Part shown: piece after piece, positions 10,508-20,004 of the stretch
Numbering within the stretch: the first letter of the stretch is position 1
Layout of the letters: each line of letters opens with the position of its first letter
Source: Pyrrhoderma lamaoense
Taxonomy: Eukaryota; Basidiomycota; Agaricomycetes; Hymenochaetales; Hymenochaetaceae
DNA: 52,060 nucleotides
Assembly: GCA_002794735.1 (NCBI GenBank)
Contig: NBAZ01000051.1
Coordinates: 1 to 52,060 of the forward strand
Direction of reading: 5' to 3'
Notes under the pieces: model-generated
Databases searched by the model: none
Told to the model about the DNA's origin: nothing
What the model saw: only the letters and a program-made list of their open reading frames with translations
Program-made: the position numbers and the translations under genes

Positions 10508-12973
10508 ATGGATCTCAGTGACAGTCAGGTTCCTCAGGAGGTGACCGTGCCAGGATTTTCCTCGCCTTTCCACAAAGGTGTCAGCAGCCATTTCAGTTGC
10601 AAGAACACATTGTTTGGAATCGATGACGAAGGTCCAGAGGCAATGGCTGCTTCGAAAGCCACCAATGACATGCTCAATCAATTCCTCAAGTACGACTTGA
10701 CACAATCTCTCCACACAACTACGATCGACCGGTTTCTACTTTCCTTGATGAAGGTCATCAAGGGAGAAGCAGGCCAGCCAGTGAGGCCGTATGCGCGACT
10801 TCCCCGCGACAGGCACCTGCAGGAGATAGTAAAGGGAGAAGATGTACTGAGATATCGGCGTGAATATTGCGAGCCGGTTCAAAAGGAAGAAGACCGATAT
10901 TCTCCGTTCTGCTTCCTGGCAAACGCCATTCTTGAGAGTATATCCGAACCCAGTTCTCCTAGTATCTGTTTTGTTAGGAATGCCTCTCATGTTCTTACAT
11001 CCAACGACCATCCTAACGGGAGGAGCCCGGACCTGGTATATGTTAGGTCTGACTGCCGTAGCGTCAGGAAAGGAAAATGGAAGAGCCACTGTCTATATGG
11101 ACCGGATTCGAGTGAGAAGCTTTGGGAGTGGAAGGATGTATTGAGTGTTGGCGAAGTTAAAATCACCTCCAAAGGATCGATCGTACTTGAAGAGGACATT
11201 CCTCGTCCTCCCACGTCACTGGTCTTGCCGTTTAACCATGTAGGACCGGTGACGAGGGGGATAAAAAAGAAGTTTGAGGAAGCAATGCCAACGGCAAACA
11301 AACGGCAACGAACAAGATCGAGTGGTGCAAGTAGCAGCGGCTTTTCGCCCATGCAGTATTACGAGCTGCCCGATGGCCCTACTCGGCGGAGGAATCCCAA
11401 GCTGCGAGAGGATCTTGTTTATCAGAGCGCGCGATACGTGAGCGATCACATGACGATGGATGTCACCCGTCGGCACGTGCTGAATCTGCTGATCAGCGAC
11501 GGCTTTCTCTGGCTTGCATACTACGACCACCAGGGCGTGATCTACTCTCCCCCGCTGAACTTTGTGGATGATCTGTATCGATTCGCATATGTTTTGAAGA
11601 TTCTCAACGAACTCGAGAGCAAGGATATTAGCCACTTTGCGCAACAGAAGGCCGTCAAAATTAGTTGTCTCGTTGGATCGGGCGCAGACCAACAACGGTG
11701 CAAGAAAACTGTGAATGTACTGAAAATTACCGCAGGAGAATATCCGGAGGGCTTGGAATTTGTGACTGGGAAGAGGATACCTGAGGGCCCTAACCGGATA
11801 TTCTTTGGTGAATCGACTCAGATGATGATGGTTGGAACAAAGATAGAGAATGGTGTTGTTGTTCCGATGACTATGGCGGATTTAGAAAGAGGTGGTGATC
11901 ATGAAGACCCGCTTAGATGGAAGCATGTCCTCAAATGGAGCTATCCATACTCTACCAGAATATCGGAGCCAGAGATGATTGAGGAAGCACGGAGAGTTCT
12001 TGAAAGATACGATGATATACCCGATCCGTCTGGAAGGGTACTTGCCGTGAAGATCTCGAACTCGCTACCGAATGTCATTGGAAGGTACGACATAGATGAT
12101 AGGGAGAGGAATTTTCGGGCATTTCTTGGAGTAGGCTACGAGGAGACGAGAATACTTCGGTTCATAATATTTGAGTATCTCGAGCCGATCCATAGTCTTG
12201 ATAGTCTCTCGCAATTCATGGAATCTATTCGTCACATTGCACTAGGTATGTTCTCACTTATCTCTGTATCGTTTATGCGCTGTAATGACGTATCATCAGC
12301 AATTCATTACTTAGCGACAAGCGAGGAATCAATCAAACACCGGGATATTAATGTAAACAATCTCATGTTCCGTCGTCTCGGTAATAATCAGGCTCAAGGT
12401 GTACTCTGTGACTGGGACCAAGCATCCACATACGAAACAGAGAAATCATCTGATCACACAAGGATGCGTACTGGAACAAGGGCATTTATGGCAATTGATA
12501 TGCACAAGACCCCGCCTCCTACCCATATTGAACGATTTGACTTTGAATCTCTACTTTACGTGATGTATTGGATCAGCATGAATTACTCTGGAGGTAAATT
12601 CCTTCTTGAGTCTGAGAGACATCCTGGTGCCAAAGAGTGGTCTCTTTGGAACGTTGAGGACGACAGGATGGTGGCTATTCAAAAAAAAGAACTCTTGAGG
12701 GCAGATTTTTCTGTGGATTTTGAACGCTTTCCTCCATTTTTTCAGCCTCTAGTCCGCGACTGGCTGCACCCACTAAAGCTTTTATTTCGTTCCGGGTATA
12801 TTGAGCGTGATAGCAACAACCTCATTGCAGCCCAGAATCGAATGTCAACGACTTTTAATACAGCCGTTGCGAGTCTGAACTCAGGTTCTGCTCATGGACC
12901 TCCCGACTTTGATAGTATATCCTTGGGAGGTCATGTTACTTTCGAAAAGGTATGGGAATTACTCCAAAGATGA
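10508..12973 (+). CDS. FunK1 kinase A1, full length, with N-terminal PD...ExK-like region
   Basis: The ATG at 10508 opens one long frame; removing the 54-nt intron 12246-12299 leaves about 803 aa. The N-terminal region (about 50-245) carries PD at 174-175 (SPDLVYV) and E216-V-K218 (LSVGEVKIT), the spacing and hydrophobic setting of a PD-(D/E)XK nuclease fold. A bipartite basic stretch follows (KKK at 253-255, KRQR at 265-268) that could be a nuclear signal. A linker with SDHMTMDVTRRHVLNLL then leads to the kinase. Kinase motifs: LAVKIS (lysine near 514), IKHRDINVNNLMF (near 610), GVLCDWDQAS (DFG position, near 632) and GTRAFMAIDM; HIERFDFESLLYVMYW corresponds to the aspartate of helix F. The family is FunK1/Pkinase_fungal; the substrate is unknown. 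A1 is the only intact full-length member of the array and a likely source of the copies downstream. Confidence 0.85.
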   Translation: MDLSDSQVPQEVTVPGFSSPFHKGVSSHFSCKNTLFGIDDEGPEAMAASKATNDMLNQFLKYDLTQSLHTTTIDRFLLSLMKVIKGEAGQPVRPYARLPRDRHLQEIVKGEDVLRYRREYCEPVQKEEDRYSPFCFLANAILESISEPSSPSICFVRNASHVLTSNDHPNGRSPDLVYVRSDCRSVRKGKWKSHCLYGPDSSEKLWEWKDVLSVGEVKITSKGSIVLEEDIPRPPTSLVLPFNHVGPVTRGIKKKFEEAMPTANKRQRTRSSGASSSGFSPMQYYELPDGPTRRRNPKLREDLVYQSARYVSDHMTMDVTRRHVLNLLISDGFLWLAYYDHQGVIYSPPLNFVDDLYRFAYVLKILNELESKDISHFAQQKAVKISCLVGSGADQQRCKKTVNVLKITAGEYPEGLEFVTGKRIPEGPNRIFFGESTQMMMVGTKIENGVVVPMTMADLERGGDHEDPLRWKHVLKWSYPYSTRISEPEMIEEARRVLERYDDIPDPSGRVLAVKISNSLPNVIGRYDIDDRERNFRAFLGVGYEETRILRFIIFEYLEPIHSLDSLSQFMESIRHIALGMFSLISVSFMRCNDVSSAIHYLATSEESIKHRDINVNNLMFRRLGNNQAQGVLCDWDQASTYETEKSSDHTRMRTGTRAFMAIDMHKTPPPTHIERFDFESLLYVMYWISMNYSGGKFLLESERHPGAKEWSLWNVEDDRMVAIQKKELLRADFSVDFERFPPFFQPLVRDWLHPLKLLFRSGYIERDSNNLIAAQNRMSTTFNTAVASLNSGSAHGPPDFDSISLGGHVTFEKVWELLQR
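12246..12299 (+). other. 54-nt stop-free intron of A1
   Basis: GTATGT donor and TCAG acceptor. Splicing joins RHIALA to IHYLATSEESIKHRDI, the normal helix-E to catalytic-loop spacing of kinases. Retention inserts 18 residues without a stop. Copy 47.9 kb has a 56-nt intron with stops at the same place, which supports it being a true intron. Confidence 0.75.
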
Positions 12974-13535
12974 GATCCAGAGCCTAGTCTTCACGTACTT
13001 TTTATATTTGTTGTTTATTATTTATTTTATAGTTATTATACTACGATTCATGGATTTCTTGAGTGTACGCTATAAATCTCAGTTTAACGAGACTTTTAGA
13101 ACGGAAATAATTTACTATATCGATGAATAAGGAATGGTGTGATTTATTTTTATAGATGTCCAATGGAGGTGAAGTGTCTTTTGAGTGTTTCAATGCAGGT
13201 ACTCCTACTGTGAAGGTAAAGGTTAATTTTGAGTAGGGACAAATCTACACGAAAGATCCTGATGAATATGGGAGATTATCGTGACTCTGATTCTTTTAAG
13301 ACTGAGAAGTACATGGCTAAGCACTTGATAAAACTCAAGTAAAGCTTTTGTACAATAAAAAGTAAAAAGAGGTATTTCCAATCTACTCATCTTAGGTATC
13401 GATGATGGCAATCAAGAAAGGGGCAAACAAATTAAGGCAATCGTAAGTAGACTATAATGACTGTTCATCTATAACTAAAGTCAACCTCTCCTACTACCTT
13501 TTCATCAACACATGAATGCGCTACTCCAGATAATA
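12974..13535 (+). repeat. 3' flank of A1, duplicated at 17871-18480
   Basis: The words gaagtgtcttttgagtgttt, ctacacgaaagatcctgatg and ggtatcgatgatggca recur in the same order after copy A2 (17871-18480). Gene and flank were therefore duplicated together. The repeat has no open frame of its own. Confidence 0.75.
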
Positions 13536-13790
13536 AGCAACCCGATATATACAATACATATATCTCAATGATATCACAAGAACACTAGTATTGAAAGCGA
13601 TCACATGATATTGGATGTTCTGTTATTGTAGCCAAGAGCTGAATCTTGTTCTTGTTACAACCCTTATTTGTTTATTACGAACATAGAAGCTTATTTTACT
13701 CTCTGATAAGTTTCTATGACTTTTCGGCATACTTCAACATTGCGTTGAGTAGCGTCACGCAACATGCGAGGTATAATTCGCCATTCATCG
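13536..13790 (+). pseudogene. FunK1 relic, start of the kinase half
   Basis: The stretch agcgatcacatgat (about 13598) corresponds to agcgatcacatgacgatgg of A1 (SDHMTMD, 11441). It is followed by diverged sequence resembling the VLNLL..YYDH region (ttattacgaacatagaagc). No frame is open. It stops abruptly at the inverted relic that begins at about 13790. The same opening recurs before B1 (14670), A2 (16350), B2 (18487) and C (20205). Confidence 0.55.
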
Positions 13791-14510
13791 AACGCTAACG
13801 GTTGAACTTCTCTCTTTTATTTGTCCCTGCACCGCCAAATACATTGTGAAATACACCAAACTGTGCCGAATGATATCCAAGCTTGGATGGTCGAAGCCAG
13901 GAGGCTTGGATATCGGAACAGCGCCTATGATTAATTCCGCAATGAGTATACTAGTAGCTATTGAATCGACTCTGAATCTACTTAATAACTTTTGTGTGTT
14001 ATACATCCTTTTTGAGACAATTTCTTCAGTGGGCCCAGCCAATATTGGACTAGATGTTGTGAAGAAAAGGAAAAAGTCCAATGTCTCCAATAGAAATAAA
14101 TCGTAATATCTCAGTAGCTCTTAGCAACGGAGTTATCATCATCAGTGTTCCAGTATGGCCACTCTTGTACTCCAGAGTTCCTCTCAGACTCGGGTTAAAT
14201 TTCCCCTCAGAGTAACTTATGCTGATCCAACACATCACATAATCTAGTGATTTGAAGTCGAACCGTTCAACAAGAGTGGGAGGCGGGGTCTGTGTATATC
14301 GATTGTCGTGAACGCTCTTGTTCCACTATGCGTCCTTGTGTGCTCGTTCGCTTTCCCAGTTTCGTATGTAGATGATTTGTCCCAATCACAGGTATACCTT
14401 GAGCCTGATTATCACCGAGACGATGGAACATGAAATTGTTCATATTGATATCCCAGTGTTTGATTGCTTCCTCGCACAATGCCAGATAACGAACAGCTAT
14501 CAATATGTCA
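13791..14510 (-). pseudogene. inverted FunK1 relic
   Basis: On the minus strand, broken frames give kinase pieces in the right order. 14503-14380 reads AVRYLALCEEAIKHWDINMN and NFMFHRLGDNQAQGI (catalytic loop with HRD changed to HWD). 14240-14190 reads WISISYSEGKF. 13960-13880 reads ISKPPGFDHPSL, the usual C-terminal motif. Several frameshifts separate these blocks and the C-terminal stop is lost. It is oriented against its neighbours, so the array had an inversion or an inverted duplication here. Non-functional. Confidence 0.8.
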
Positions 14511-14579
14511 TTATAAATATCTAGACCGCAGGCCCGTATAGTCCTTTTAGTAGTCTAGTCAACCACCCCTAACACCTAT

Positions 14580-15036
14580 TTCTTCAGATACATAAATTTG
14601 AGATGCAACGTATTAGGCGATTCAGTTTATATAAGCAACATATTTCAATCACACTATAAGAGCACTAAATTTATAAGCGATCTCATGATAAAGATATTAT
14701 CCGACGTCCAATTATGTTCATAGTTGCAACACTTGAGTTGTCTTTACGACCATCAAATCTTGGCTTAATGGCCAACAATAGAACTTATTAAAGCCCTATA
14801 TCGATTTGAAGACGTACTACAAGATATCAAGAACTTCAAAAAACGAGGATCTTCATCACTCTTGCAATCTAAGCTGTTCGACTCGTCAAGGCCGATCCTG
14901 AGAAGAGTGAAGACGTGCTTGACCTACGTATGTACTGACTGTTGTATCCTTATATATAGTACAGGGTTAATCTCTTATACTAGGAAAGATAGAACTGAAG
15001 GACGTAGATACTTTGGTAAATCTGTTATACTAGCAG
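14580..15036 (+). pseudogene. decayed 5' part of copy B1
   Basis: DNA-level similarity to A1 11440-11880 in order: agcgatctcatgat (SDHM), tttacgaccatc (YYDH), tatcgatttgaagacgtactacaagat (LYRFAYVLK) and aggatcttcatcactcttgc. Frames are broken, so the B1 product cannot start here as a normal FunK1 protein. Nothing matches the PD...ExK region. Confidence 0.6.
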
Positions 15037-16173
15037 ATGGTACGGATGAAAACAGGGGAGACTATTTCGGCTCCAAAGTTGAACGAGATTCACGAGAATG
15101 CACTCAGAATTAGGGGTGCCCTTAAGTGGGGCTACCCTAAGGCTAGTAGGACTTCGGAGACAGAGATGATAGAGACAGCACGTAACGTTCTTGAGAGACA
15201 TGTTAAGATACCCGATCCGTCTGGAAAGTTACTTGCCGTGAAGATCTCGAACTCGCTACCGAATGTCATTGGAAGGTACGATATAGATAATAGGGAGAGG
15301 AGCTTCCGAGCATTTCTTGGAGTAGCCTACGAAGGAAAGAGAATACTTCGGCTCACAATATTTGAGTATCTCGAGCCGATCCATAGTCTTGATAGTCTCT
15401 CGCAATTCATGGAATCTATTCGTCACATTGCACTAGGTATGTTCTCACTTATCTCTGTATCGTTTATGCGCTGTAATGACGTATCATCAGCAATTCATTA
15501 CTTAGCGACAAGCGAGGAATCAATCAAACACCGGGATATTAATGTAAACAATCTCATGTTCCGTCGTCTTGGCGATAATCAGGCTCAAGGTGTACTCTGT
15601 GACTGGGACCAAGCATCCACATACGAAACAGAGAAATCATCTGATCACACAAGGATGCGTACTGGAACAAGGGCATTTATGGCAATCGAAATGCACAAGA
15701 CTCCACCTCCTACCCATATTGAACGATTTGACCTTGAATCTCTACTTTACGTGATGTATTGGATCAGCATGAATTACTCTGGAGGTAAATTTCTACTTGA
15801 GTCTGAGAGACATCCTAGTGCCAAAGAGTGGTCTCTTTGGAATGCTGAGAATGATGCCTCTGTGGCTAAAGAGAAATCTAGTCTCCTAAGGGCGCATTTT
15901 ATCGGAGACGTCGAACTTTTCCCTCCTTTCTTTCAACCTCTCGTCCGATATTGGCTGTTTCCACTGAAAAAATTGTTTCTAAAAGGATACGATGAGCTTG
16001 GTTATCATAGAGATTTAATAGTTGAGTATCTCGATCGATTGAAAACCAGTACAGCCGTTGCGGGATCGAATATAGCTACGATACCCAAACCTCCCGACTT
16101 CAATCACTCAAGCTTGGGAGGTTTAGTTACTTTTGAAAGGATTTGGGAGATACTATCCAGACCCGATTTATAA
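15037..16173 (+). CDS. FunK1 kinase copy B1, 5'-truncated mosaic
   Basis: An open frame of 378 codons from the ATG at 15037, or about 360 aa after removing the 54-nt intron 15437-15490. Motifs kept: LAVKIS, IKHRDINVNN, LCDWDQAS, GTRAFMAIEM, HIERFDLESL and the B-type end LSRPDL. The PD...ExK half and probably the glycine-loop region are missing. From about 15205 to 15780 it is almost identical to A1 (12030-12620), while its last 350 bp follow B2. This is best explained by a conversion tract from A1. Whether a truncated kinase is expressed is unknown; the catalytic residues look intact. Confidence 0.65.
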   Translation: MVRMKTGETISAPKLNEIHENALRIRGALKWGYPKASRTSETEMIETARNVLERHVKIPDPSGKLLAVKISNSLPNVIGRYDIDNRERSFRAFLGVAYEGKRILRLTIFEYLEPIHSLDSLSQFMESIRHIALGMFSLISVSFMRCNDVSSAIHYLATSEESIKHRDINVNNLMFRRLGDNQAQGVLCDWDQASTYETEKSSDHTRMRTGTRAFMAIEMHKTPPPTHIERFDLESLLYVMYWISMNYSGGKFLLESERHPSAKEWSLWNAENDASVAKEKSSLLRAHFIGDVELFPPFFQPLVRYWLFPLKKLFLKGYDELGYHRDLIVEYLDRLKTSTAVAGSNIATIPKPPDFNHSSLGGLVTFERIWEILSRPDL

Positions 16174-16691
16174 TGTATCTCCAATTAATGTTATCTATCC
16201 TTATTGTATTATTTCATATCTCCTGTGTCTTATGGTACATCTCTGTGTAGCTTATAGTTTCCATATCACAGTACTCTCAAACGTGGCATGACTATTTTCT
16301 CAATGAAAGCCAGAGAAACTCTTTAATCGCACGTACTGTTTTCACTCATGTTGAATGCAGACAGTCACATGACTCTGTACATACGAGTTGAACCTTGCTC
16401 TTATTTGCAACAAAAGCTTACCATAATTTATTGACGAACTCCTCGCCACCAAGCTTCTTGATTCTATCTTGTGCCGCTCTTGGCACTTGCTAAATGATAT
16501 CAAGATCTTTGAAGACGAGGGTCTTGGTCACTGTACACAATAGGAGACTGTATAAGTGATCCTATCTCGCCAGTGTCGTCGAGGTAGATCCATAGAAGAG
16601 TGAAAAGTAAGGGTGCGCTTACTCTATAGTTGTATCGTAGAATACTGAGGAGTATGTTAAAGGTAGATATCGGACGGAATCGAAATTCACT
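16174..16691 (+). repeat. 3' flank of B1 plus decayed 5' part of A2, duplicated at 20005-20588
   Basis: tgtatctccaat, atatctcctgtgtcttatgg, ctttaatcgcacgtactgtt and gacgaactcctcgccaccaa recur in the same order after B2. The middle (about 16350) again opens with a gtcacatgact SDHM-like word. No open frame. Confidence 0.7.
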
Positions 16692-17870
16692 GTGAGGGGG
16701 GAGTCCGATCGGATACTCTTTGTAGAATCAAAACAGATGCTAGGAGCGAAGATAGATGCTAGGGGGACCACATCGGATTCTAAAGAAGATGAAAATTATG
16801 AAAATGCAACCAGATGGAAGCATGTCCTCAAGTGGAGCTATCCATACTCTACCAAAATATCGGAACTGGGAATGATTGGGGAAGCACGGAGGGTTCTTGG
16901 AAGATATGATAACATACCTGATCCAACAGGGAAGGTACTTACTGTGAAGATCTCGAAGTCGCTACCAAATGTCATTAGAGAGTACGATATAGATAAGAGC
17001 GAGAGGAACTTCCGGGAATTTCTTGGAGGAGGCTACGAAGAAAAGAGAATACTTCGGCTCACAATATTTGAGTATCTCGAGCCGGTACATAGTCTTGATA
17101 GTCTCTCGCAATTCAAGGAATCTATCCGACACATTGCACTAGGTATGTTCTCACTTATCTCTGTATTGTTTAGGCAATATAATGATGTATCATCAGCAAT
17201 TCATTACTTAGCGATGAGCGAGGAATCAATCAAACACCGGGATATCAATGTGAACAATCTCATGTTCCGTCGTCTCGGTGATGATCAGATTCAAGGTGTA
17301 CTCTGTGACTGGGACCAAGCATCTACAAACGAAGCTGGGAAGTCATCTGATCACACAAGGATGCGTAACGGTACAAGGGCATTCATGGCGATTGATATGC
17401 ACAAGACTCCACATCCCCTTCATCTTGAACGATTTGACTTTGAATCTCTACTTTATGTGATGTACTGGATCAGCATAAACTACTCTGGAGGTAAATTCCT
17501 TATTGAATCTGAGAGACATCCTAGCGCCAAAGAGTGGCCATCTTGGAACGCTGAGGATGATGCCTCTGTGGCTGATATGAAATATAGACTCTTGAACGCA
17601 AATTTTGCTGTGGATTTTGAACGCTTTCCTCCATTTTTTCAGCCTCTAGTCCGCGACTGGCTGTTTCCACTAAAACTCTTATTTCGATCCGGGTATCTTG
17701 AGCGTAATAGTAAAGACCTTTTAGCAGCCCAGATCCGATTGTCAGCGACTTTTCGTACAACCGTTGCGAGTCTAAACTCAGTTTCTGCGCTTGTACCCAC
17801 TGACTTTGATAATATATCATTGGGTGGTCATGTTACTTTCGAAAAGATATGGGAGCTACTCCAAAGATGA
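16692..17870 (+). CDS. FunK1 kinase copy A2, 5'-truncated
   Basis: The frame is open from 16692, but the first in-frame ATG is 16737; about 360 aa after removing the 54-nt intron 17143-17196. Motifs: LTVKIS, IKHRDINVNN, LCDWDQAS, GTRAFMAIDM, LERFDFESLL and the A-type ending FEKIWELLQR. It is more diverged from A1 than B1 is in the middle part, but it shares A1's 3' end and 3' flank. The N-terminal PD...ExK half is absent and the preceding DNA is decayed. It may be a free kinase domain or a pseudogene; no internal stop is seen. Confidence 0.65.
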   Translation: MRGESDRILFVESKQMLGAKIDARGTTSDSKEDENYENATRWKHVLKWSYPYSTKISELGMIGEARRVLGRYDNIPDPTGKVLTVKISKSLPNVIREYDIDKSERNFREFLGGGYEEKRILRLTIFEYLEPVHSLDSLSQFKESIRHIALGMFSLISVLFRQYNDVSSAIHYLAMSEESIKHRDINVNNLMFRRLGDDQIQGVLCDWDQASTNEAGKSSDHTRMRNGTRAFMAIDMHKTPHPLHLERFDFESLLYVMYWISINYSGGKFLIESERHPSAKEWPSWNAEDDASVADMKYRLLNANFAVDFERFPPFFQPLVRDWLFPLKLLFRSGYLERNSKDLLAAQIRLSATFRTTVASLNSVSALVPTDFDNISLGGHVTFEKIWELLQR

Positions 17871-18480
17871 TATCCAGAGCCTGGTCTTCACCGTACATGT
17901 TATATTTGTTGATTATTATCTATTTTATAGTTATTATACTACGATTCATGGATTTCTTGAGTGTACGCTATAATCTCAGTTTAACGAGACTTTTAGAAAG
18001 GAAGTAATTTACTATATCGATCAATAAGCAGTGGTGTGATTTATTTTTATTGAGGAGGTGAAGTGTCGTTTGAGTGTTTCAATGCAGGTACACCTACTGT
18101 GAAGGTAAAGCTTAATTCTGAGTAGGGACAAATCTACACGAAAGATCCTGATGAATATGTGAGATTATCTTGACTCACATGCTGTTATGACCAAGAAATA
18201 CATGGTTAAGCACTCGATAAAACTCAGATAAAATATCTGTGCAACAAAAAGTAATAAGAGATACACCCAGTCTGCTCATCTTAGGTATCGATGATGGCAG
18301 TCAAGAAGAGGCAAACAAACTAAGGCATTCGTATAGTAGACTATAATGACTATCCATCTACAACTAACGTCAACCAATCTTACTACCTTTTTTACATCAA
18401 CATACAAATATGGTACTCCGAATGATAAGCAACTTCATATATACAATACATATATCTCAATGATATTACAAGAGCACTAC
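17871..18480 (+). repeat. 3' flank of A2, partner of 12974-13535
   Basis: Collinear with the region behind A1, including tttcaatgcaggta, ctacacgaaagatcctgatg and ggtatcgatgatggca. Small indels distinguish the two. Confidence 0.75.
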
Positions 18481-18699
18481 ATCTGAAAACGATCACATGA
18501 TAATCGATGTCCGACGTCCGGTTCTGCTATTGTAGTCAAGAACTATAACTTGTTCTTATCTCAACTCTTATTTTATTACGACCATAGAAACTGGTTTTAC
18601 TCTCTGCCGTTTAATTCCATCAATGCCCTATACTGGCCTGGATACCCACTACAGAAAATCTAGAAATTCAAAAGCAAGGATCTTGATCACTTTGTAATT
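18481..18699 (+). pseudogene. decayed 5' part of copy B2
   Basis: Begins with acgatcacatgat, the SDHM-like word. It continues with ttattacgaccatagaaact, resembling the YYDH region. Frames are broken. Confidence 0.5.
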
Positions 18700-20004
18700 T
18701 TGGCTGATCGATTTATCGAGATTGATCGTGGAAGAGTGGGGACGTTCATAACCTGTGTATGTCCCGATTATTGTGTACAGGTATATAACGCAGAAATGAC
18801 ATCTAATATTGGGAAGGATAGTACCGAAGGACCTTCTCGATTTTACCTTGGTCGATTGTTAGATTATCAGATGGTACCGATAAAAATAGGGAATAGGGAA
18901 GCCATCTCGGAACTGAAATCATATGGTATCTGCTGGGATGTCCTTAAGTGGAGTTATACTATGTCTTGCAGGACTCCAGAGATAGAGATAATGGAGATGG
19001 CCCATAAAGTTCTTGAGAGATATGACAGCAATCCTATTCCATCTGGGAAGGTGATTACCGTGAAGATCTCGGATACGCTACCGAGGGTTCTATACAAATG
19101 CAATGTTGATGAAAAACAGAAGAAACTACACGCGTTTCTGAGAGCAGGTCCGGAAGAGAAGAGGATACTTCGGCTCACAATATTTGAGTATCTCGAACCG
19201 ATCCATAGTCTCGGTAATCTCGTGCAATTCAGGGAATCTATTCGACACATTGTTTTAGGTATAATCTTTTTATCTGTACATCTATCAACTAGAGATGACA
19301 ATGTCAAACTAACAGCTATACATTACTTGGCAACGAGCGAGGAATCAATTAAGCATAGAGATATCAATGTGAACAATCTCATGTTCCGTCGTCTCGGTGA
19401 TAACCAGATACAAGGCGTACTCTGTGACTGGGATCAAGCATCTACTTATGAGACTGAAAAGTTGAATGACCCCACAAGGTCGCGCTATGGAACAAGGGCA
19501 TTCATGGCGCTCGATATCCACGAATCATCTCAACCCCCTGCCCATCTTGAACGATTTGACTTTGAATCACTATTTTATGTGATGTGCTGGATCAGCATAA
19601 ACTACTCTGAAGGGAGATCCATTCCTGAATGCGATAGACATCCCAGTGCCAAAGAGTGGTCATCTTGGAACGCTGAGGACGACAGGATGGTGGTTAACAA
19701 GAAATATGCACTCCTGAGGGAGTTCTATCTCCGCGACACTGAGCTGTATCCTCCTTTCTTTAAACCTCTCGTCTTTCACTGGTTGTTTCCACTGAAAAGA
19801 CTGTTTCATGAAGGATACAACAAACTCGGTTATCACAGAGACTCGGTATCTTGGCATCTTTATTTAAAATCTAGTACAGCCGTTGCGGGATCGAACATAG
19901 CTGCTGATGTGATACCCAAACCTACGGAGTTCGATCATTCAAGCTTGGGAGGTTTAGTCACTTTTGAAAGGATATGGGAGATACTATCCAGACCCGATTT
20001 ATAA
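18700..20004 (+). CDS. FunK1 kinase copy B2, 5'-truncated, most diverged of the array
   Basis: The frame opens at 18700 without an ATG (first ATG near 18796); about 415 codons after removing the 57-nt intron 19259-19315. It retains more of the N-lobe than its neighbours (VQVYNAEMTSNIGKDSTEGP). It then has ITVKIS, IKHRDINVNN, LCDWDQAS, GTRAFMALDI, LERFDFESLF and the B-type end LSRPDL. The N-lobe is clearly diverged from A1 (KLHAFLRAGPEEKRI), whereas the catalytic segment is nearly invariant. The PD...ExK half is absent. It is the best representative of the B type before conversion. Confidence 0.65.
   Translation: MADRFIEIDRGRVGTFITCVCPDYCVQVYNAEMTSNIGKDSTEGPSRFYLGRLLDYQMVPIKIGNREAISELKSYGICWDVLKWSYTMSCRTPEIEIMEMAHKVLERYDSNPIPSGKVITVKISDTLPRVLYKCNVDEKQKKLHAFLRAGPEEKRILRLTIFEYLEPIHSLGNLVQFRESIRHIVLGIIFLSVHLSTRDDNVKLTAIHYLATSEESIKHRDINVNNLMFRRLGDNQIQGVLCDWDQASTYETEKLNDPTRSRYGTRAFMALDIHESSQPPAHLERFDFESLFYVMCWISINYSEGRSIPECDRHPSAKEWSSWNAEDDRMVVNKKYALLREFYLRDTELYPPFFKPLVFHWLFPLKRLFHEGYNKLGYHRDSVSWHLYLKSSTAVAGSNIAADVIPKPTEFDHSSLGGLVTFERIWEILSRPDL

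Noticed and set aside
16692..16736. GTG-initiated extension of copy A2
   Set aside because: A eukaryotic start at GTG is unlikely; kept only as an open stretch, with the first ATG at 16737.
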